Of a stretch of 64,000 nt of DNA, positions 62,601 through 64,000 are shown piece by piece; position 1 is the stretch's first letter; each line of letters begins with the position of its first letter. Made by a program: the position numbers and the translations under genes. The stretch is from NCBI GenBank assembly GCA_032158295.1, contig CM063258.1, positions 3,616,001 through 3,680,000 of the forward strand, written 5' to 3'. The notes below the pieces were generated by a model. That model was given only the letters and a program-made list of their open reading frames with translations. It made no database searches and had not been told where the DNA came from. The stretch comes from Pycnopodia helianthoides (lineage: Eukaryota; Echinodermata; Asteroidea; Forcipulatida; Asteriidae).

Positions 62601-64000
62601 TCAGGCCACTGTATAATATACACTTCAATGCTTTGTTCAAGACTTCGAGTGGTTACCACACGTAATGAAGTAACCATGTGGTGAACTCTGTGTCGTTCAA
62701 AAAAAGGTTGCGCAGGAAACCAATTATTATTTTCAACCTATTTTAAAGTGGTAATATTTCGACTATGGCATGTTCTGTTCGGTCTCCATGGCACTCAACA
62801 TGTCTTATTTTTATTGCACCGTGCATTATCTGCTACCGAAATGGCATACAAATCAAATCTTTTGACACTGTGCTGGTTTGTGCTGAGTCATCATTGAAAA
62901 CGGTATCGACCCATCACCTAGTTTCCCTGGAGGCAACATTATGTAATGTTTGTGTTGGTGACCTTAGGAACAATGTCCCGAACAAGACCTCGGGCATAAA
63001 TTCGGGTCTGTGACGTGGCCTGTTGGGACACATTCTATCTGAGTCTTATCATGGAGGTAGAACAACATAGTTTAAATTTACAGTACAACTTCATGATTTG
63101 AAGCATTCTGAAAACTTTACTGGCCTACACACCCCTTAAGTTTTGTACGACTACATGTATACCATTCAATATGTTGAAGTTTTTTGTGATACAGTTTAAA
63201 GATGAAATTCAGTGCCGTATTAAATCGATTCATCAGTATTTTTAAGCCCGTTGTTAAGTTTTCTACATTTAATGCATGACAGCTGTCTAAGAGCTCTACC
63301 TGTGCGTTGAATAATCGACCGTGTAAGCTTCCCCGTGGTCGTTCATTTATCTCCTATTACAATCCAGTCGGGCAGTTTTAAGACAGCTTTATGCAACCTC
63401 GTCCCCACGGTGTAGCTCATTTCCGCCGACAAGGCCCCAGTGGAATAAAGACAAGCACGGCACTGTGATTGGTTTACTCAGGCACCATTTAAATTCATCG
63501 ACTACAACTTCTATGTATGAGTTATACATTCATTACGCCCGCAATCGTTGATACACAGATATTTTAATTGTGAGTGCGGTAGATGCGGGGGTCGATAACC
63601 ATTGGGTGTGGGGTTGAAACCCCGAGGCCCTCCCGCCCAGATGGTCTGGCATGGTTCTCGTACGATACCGCGCACGTAATTATTTTGAACATTTCGTTCC
63701 CAAGCCCTGGCAGTCGTGTAATTCAGACGCAGTGGAGGTCATGCTAAGGTCGCATACTTTCCTTATTATGTAGTTATGAGCCCTATTGAGATTAGCAATT
63801 ACCCCCACTTCAAAATGCAATATTGTGATAACGTACATAACTGGAACACTTTCAAGTCCACGTAATCTGTCTGTGTGTGTGGTAAAACAAAAAAAACCGA
63901 ATATTCTTTTTCATATCCTCTCTTTGTGTGTGTGCAAACGTCAATTCCCAAGAAACTGACAAGTTTTCGAACGAGCAGAAGAAAATAGTTCCTGTTACCA
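59616..64000. other. non-coding DNA without supported features
   Basis: If the exon above is real this is its first intron. C- and G-runs at 60726-60747 and 61718-61733. Open frames (for example 60807-61190 plus, which starts with GTG, and 61507-61797 minus) lack domains. TATATAT palindromes occur near 62290. No MITE or SINE families described above were recognised, so this is the most repeat-poor part of the window. Confidence 0.4.

Overview
This is a eukaryotic, intron-rich and repeat-dense genomic window. Its AT-rich non-coding DNA, tRNA-derived SINEs with (ATT)n tails, many TTAA-flanked short inverted-repeat elements and tandem-repeat foldback elements suggest a marine invertebrate, most likely an echinoderm (perhaps a sea star). 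That assignment is an inference from repeat style and protein similarity and was not searched. Only a few percent of the window is host coding sequence.

Host genes. (1) A stomatin (band 7/SPFH) gene runs on the plus strand. Three consecutive exons are visible at 11075-11130, 36434-36512 and 38172-38341, joined in frame across introns of about 25.3 kb and 1.66 kb. Upstream exons lie outside the window. A very short possible terminal exon is at 40243-40270. (2) A complete two-exon gene on the minus strand (49257 to 46892) encodes a 239-residue HDHD3-like haloacid-dehalogenase-family protein. (3) A candidate first exon of a secreted or membrane protein (59489-59615, plus) has a signal-peptide-like N-terminus and a phase-1 splice donor. 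Its partner exons were not found.

Mobile DNA. An intact 1137-codon frame of a non-LTR retrotransposon with a C-terminal restriction-like endonuclease fills 4321-8088 on the minus strand. It sits inside the (TTA)n tail of a plus-strand tRNA-derived SINE. About sixteen short TTAA-flanked elements with different ends share a related internal body, and several abut at a single shared TTAA. Other families include palindromic MITEs, a MITE ending GGGCCCAATTTCAT that hosts nested insertions, and a TACCGTAA-ended element. Penelope/retrozyme-like repeats carry hammerhead-ribozyme-like hairpins.

Tandem repeats. Three loci (2.2-3.5 kb, 19.2-19.8 kb, 32.3-33.07 kb) are copies of one foldback-like element. 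Its ends are 16-bp units in opposite orientation and its centre is G-rich and telomere-like. Each copy has amplified a different segment. The long Tyr/Pro/Thr-rich and Gly/Leu-rich open frames in these arrays are artefacts. Other minisatellites have units of 24 bp (15.2-15.8 kb), 46 bp (21.3 kb), 21 bp (38.8 kb), about 83 bp (42.9 kb) and about 100 bp (47.5-48.1 kb, inside the HDHD3 intron).

Layout: 1-11 kb is repeats and the LINE, probably inside an upstream stomatin intron. 11-38.3 kb is the visible stomatin exons and their repeat-filled introns. 38.3-46.9 kb is probable stomatin 3' region and repeats. 46.9-49.3 kb is HDHD3. 49.3-59.5 kb is intergenic with MITEs. 59.5-64 kb is the candidate secreted-protein exon and mostly featureless DNA.
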